A DNA stretch of 14,052 nucleotides from CAZIRO01 sp964541595 (lineage in GTDB: Bacteria; Acidobacteriota; HRBIN11): assembly GCA_964541595.1 (NCBI GenBank), contig CAZIRO010000063.1:1-14052 (forward strand). Reading direction: 5' to 3'. The notes under the pieces are model-generated. The model searched no databases. It saw nothing but the letters and a program-made list of their open reading frames with translations, and was not told where the DNA came from. Shown one piece after another: positions 12,418-14,052 of this stretch. Position 1 is the first letter of the stretch; every line of letters begins with the position of its first letter. A program made the position numbers and the translations under genes.

Positions 12418-14052
12418 CTATGACCGGTCCACCCGTACGATTTTGCCTCCCAGACGGTCCAGGAATCGACGGACGTCCGGATCCCGTTCCACCTCCTGCC
12501 GCAGGTCGTTTACCCCCTCCAGGGAGCCGCCGTGTTCCGCTTTCGTTTCCGTTTCCCGGAGAACGATGGTATACACCCGACCCAGTCGTTCGTGCATGAG
12601 ACGGCGCAATCCCGCCTGTTTCTGCGCCAGCACCATCTCCACAGCGGATTTCCAGCTGGCGGGCATCGAAAGGACTACGGTCCCGTCCGCTTCACGGACC
12701 TCCCAGCCGGTGACGTGGGAAAACAGGAGCGCGTACTCCGGCTGATCCCGTAACCATCGCAGAAACTGCTCCACAGACGACTCACCGGACGGCGTAGCGG
12801 ATACTGTCTCCTGCGACGGTTCCGCAGAAAGCAACGGCTGTGCGGGAGGCGGCTGGTCCCGGCGTGCGGACGGTGCCGGTGCGGTCGGGGCACCGGGTTC
12901 CGCCGGTTCAGCCGATGTATCCGGATGCCACTGGTAGGGACGGCCCTGAATCCAGTGATCGAGTAACTGTTCGATCTCCACAAGACGCGGTAACTGGCAA
13001 ATGCGAGCGAGCGTCAGTTCAACGTGTAACTGCGGAGTTTCACTATACCGAAGACGGTCCGCGCACTCGAGCAGTTGCTGGCAGATACGCAACACGTCTT
13101 CTTCACGTAAACGTTCGAGTATCTCCTGCACGGCCGCCTGTACGTCCGGATTGTGCACGATGACGACCGGTTCGTCCGGCTGGAACCGTGCCCATAACAC
13201 CGTCCGAAAGAAATCCAACAGGTCATCGACCACCGTTTTGATGTCGTACCCTTCCCGCAAAATCGCGTGGAAGTAAGGCAACGCCTGGGCGGTATCACCG
13301 CTCACCAGATACCGCGCCAGCGTAAGGATACGCGTCGGCTCGGTCAGTCCCAGGATCTGCGTAACGACGTCCAGAGTCACCGGGCCGTCCGCAAACGTAC
13401 GCGCCTGATCGAGGAGACTGAGTGCATCCCGGAGGGACCCGTCGGCTGCACGTGCAATCCGGCGCAGCGCGTCCGGGTGGGCTTCGATGTGTTCCGCTTC
13501 GGCAACGTCCAGTAACCTGCGGTAGATATCATCCTCGCGGATGCGGTGAAACTCCATGTGCTGGCAGCGGGAAAGAATCGTGACCGGTACCTTGCGGGGT
13601 TCCGTGGTCGCGAGGACAAACACCACGTGTTCCGGAGGTTCCTCCAGGGTCTTCAACAGCGCGTTGAACGCTTCAGGGGTCAGCATATGGACTTCATCAA
13701 TGATGATGACCTTGTAACGTCCCCGAACGGGTCGATAGCGAATGAGTTCCTGAATGTTGCGGATCTCGTTGATGCCCCGGTTGGACGCGCCATCGATTTC
13801 CAGGACGTCTACGGCACGCCCGCGTGCGATCTCCACACAGGGCGTACACGAAAGACAGGGCTGCACCGTCGGGCCGCGTGTGCAGTTCAGCGATTTCGCC
13901 AGGATACGCGCCAGACTCGTCTTGCCAGAACCCCGCGGACCGGAGAACAGGTAACAATGGGCAATACGGTCTTTTTCGACCGCACGACGCAGGGTGAGCA
14001 CAATATGCTGCTGATTGATGACCTCATCGAACGTCTGCGGACGCCATTTCAG
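12418..14052 (-). CDS. dnaX: DNA polymerase III subunit gamma/tau (5' end cut)
   Basis: The clamp-loader ATPase of the replicative polymerase. The visible part is 544 residues plus the stop codon and begins LKWRPQTFDEVINQQHIV, so probably only about eight N-terminal residues lie beyond the right edge. Walker A GPRGSGKT is at visible residues 38-45. Zinc ligands C57, C66, C69 and C72 follow (CLSCTPC), with Walker B IIIDEVHML (116-124) and the SRC arginine-finger motif (161-163). A Pro/Ala-rich linker at about 360-415 precedes a tau-type C-terminal domain. I see no A-rich slippery site that would give a programmed gamma frameshift. GTG at 14001 is an internal Val, not the start. It heads the minus-strand cluster. 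Confidence 0.96.
   Translation of the reverse strand: MKWRPQTFDEVINQQHIVLTLRRAVEKDRIAHCYLFSGPRGSGKTSLARILAKSLNCTRGPTVQPCLSCTPCVEIARGRAVDVLEIDGASNRGINEIRNIQELIRYRPVRGRYKVIIIDEVHMLTPEAFNALLKTLEEPPEHVVFVLATTEPRKVPVTILSRCQHMEFHRIREDDIYRRLLDVAEAEHIEAHPDALRRIARAADGSLRDALSLLDQARTFADGPVTLDVVTQILGLTEPTRILTLARYLVSGDTAQALPYFHAILREGYDIKTVVDDLLDFFRTVLWARFQPDEPVVIVHNPDVQAAVQEILERLREEDVLRICQQLLECADRLRYSETPQLHVELTLARICQLPRLVEIEQLLDHWIQGRPYQWHPDTSAEPAEPGAPTAPAPSARRDQPPPAQPLLSAEPSQETVSATPSGESSVEQFLRWLRDQPEYALLFSHVTGWEVREADGTVVLSMPASWKSAVEMVLAQKQAGLRRLMHERLGRVYTIVLRETETKAEHGGSLEGVNDLRQEVERDPDVRRFLDRLGGKIVRVDRS

Noticed and set aside
12418..14052. Programmed ribosomal frameshift producing the short gamma form of DnaX
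   Set aside because: No A-rich heptamer of the AAAAAAG type is visible on the coding strand; the only run of five A's is near the N-terminus in VEKD.

Overview
The window is a stretch of moderately GC-rich bacterial chromosome (roughly 55-60% GC by eye). It has dense genes, strong GGAGG-type ribosome binding sites and several stop/start overlaps. Its core is aerobic carbon metabolism: a succinate dehydrogenase operon and a methylcitrate-type operon. SdhC and SdhD are two separate small membrane subunits in the order sdhC-sdhD-sdhA-sdhB. That layout is known from Thermus, Actinobacteria, some Chloroflexota and Proteobacteria, and differs from the single fused SdhC of Bacillus. The phylum cannot be fixed from this window. 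No rRNA, tRNA, CRISPR array or transposase was found.

Layout, left to right. Positions 1-87 (minus) hold the N-terminus of a probable membrane protein that runs off the left edge. Positions 88-421 are non-coding and contain an 18-bp perfect palindrome and a nested inverted repeat. sdhB, sdhA, sdhD and sdhC lie on the minus strand from 422 to 3704 and are transcribed leftward from a good promoter at 3776-3804. The divergent region 3705-4047 carries that promoter, a heptamer tandem repeat and a hairpin. On the plus strand follow a 74-residue YHS-domain protein and a divergent ROK-family protein separated by 7 bp. Next come 214 bp of repeat-rich DNA, then three plus-strand genes: an MmgE/PrpD-family dehydratase, a methylisocitrate lyase-like enzyme and a (2-methyl)citrate synthase. 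A stem-loop at 9051-9096 separates these from a convergent minus-strand cluster. Read in transcription order, that cluster is dnaX (its first few codons lie beyond the right edge), a TPR protein, a SAMHD1-like HD phosphohydrolase and an exported HEXXH metallopeptidase. The last three are linked by ATGA overlaps or near-overlaps.

How the genes fit together: the citrate synthase homologue, the MmgE/PrpD protein and the PrpB-like lyase match the steps that turn propionyl-CoA plus oxaloacetate into pyruvate plus succinate. Succinate dehydrogenase next door would oxidise that succinate and pass electrons to quinone. Assigning the three enzymes to methylcitrate rather than citrate chemistry rests on their clustering, not on a substrate-specific residue visible here.

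Most genes are ordinary housekeeping genes. The parts that deserve a second look are the intergenic heptamer repeats and inverted repeats, the YHS-ROK pair (the ROK protein has lost key kinase motifs), and the TPR-HD-peptidase operon behind dnaX. I see no clear evidence of a wholly new multi-gene system.
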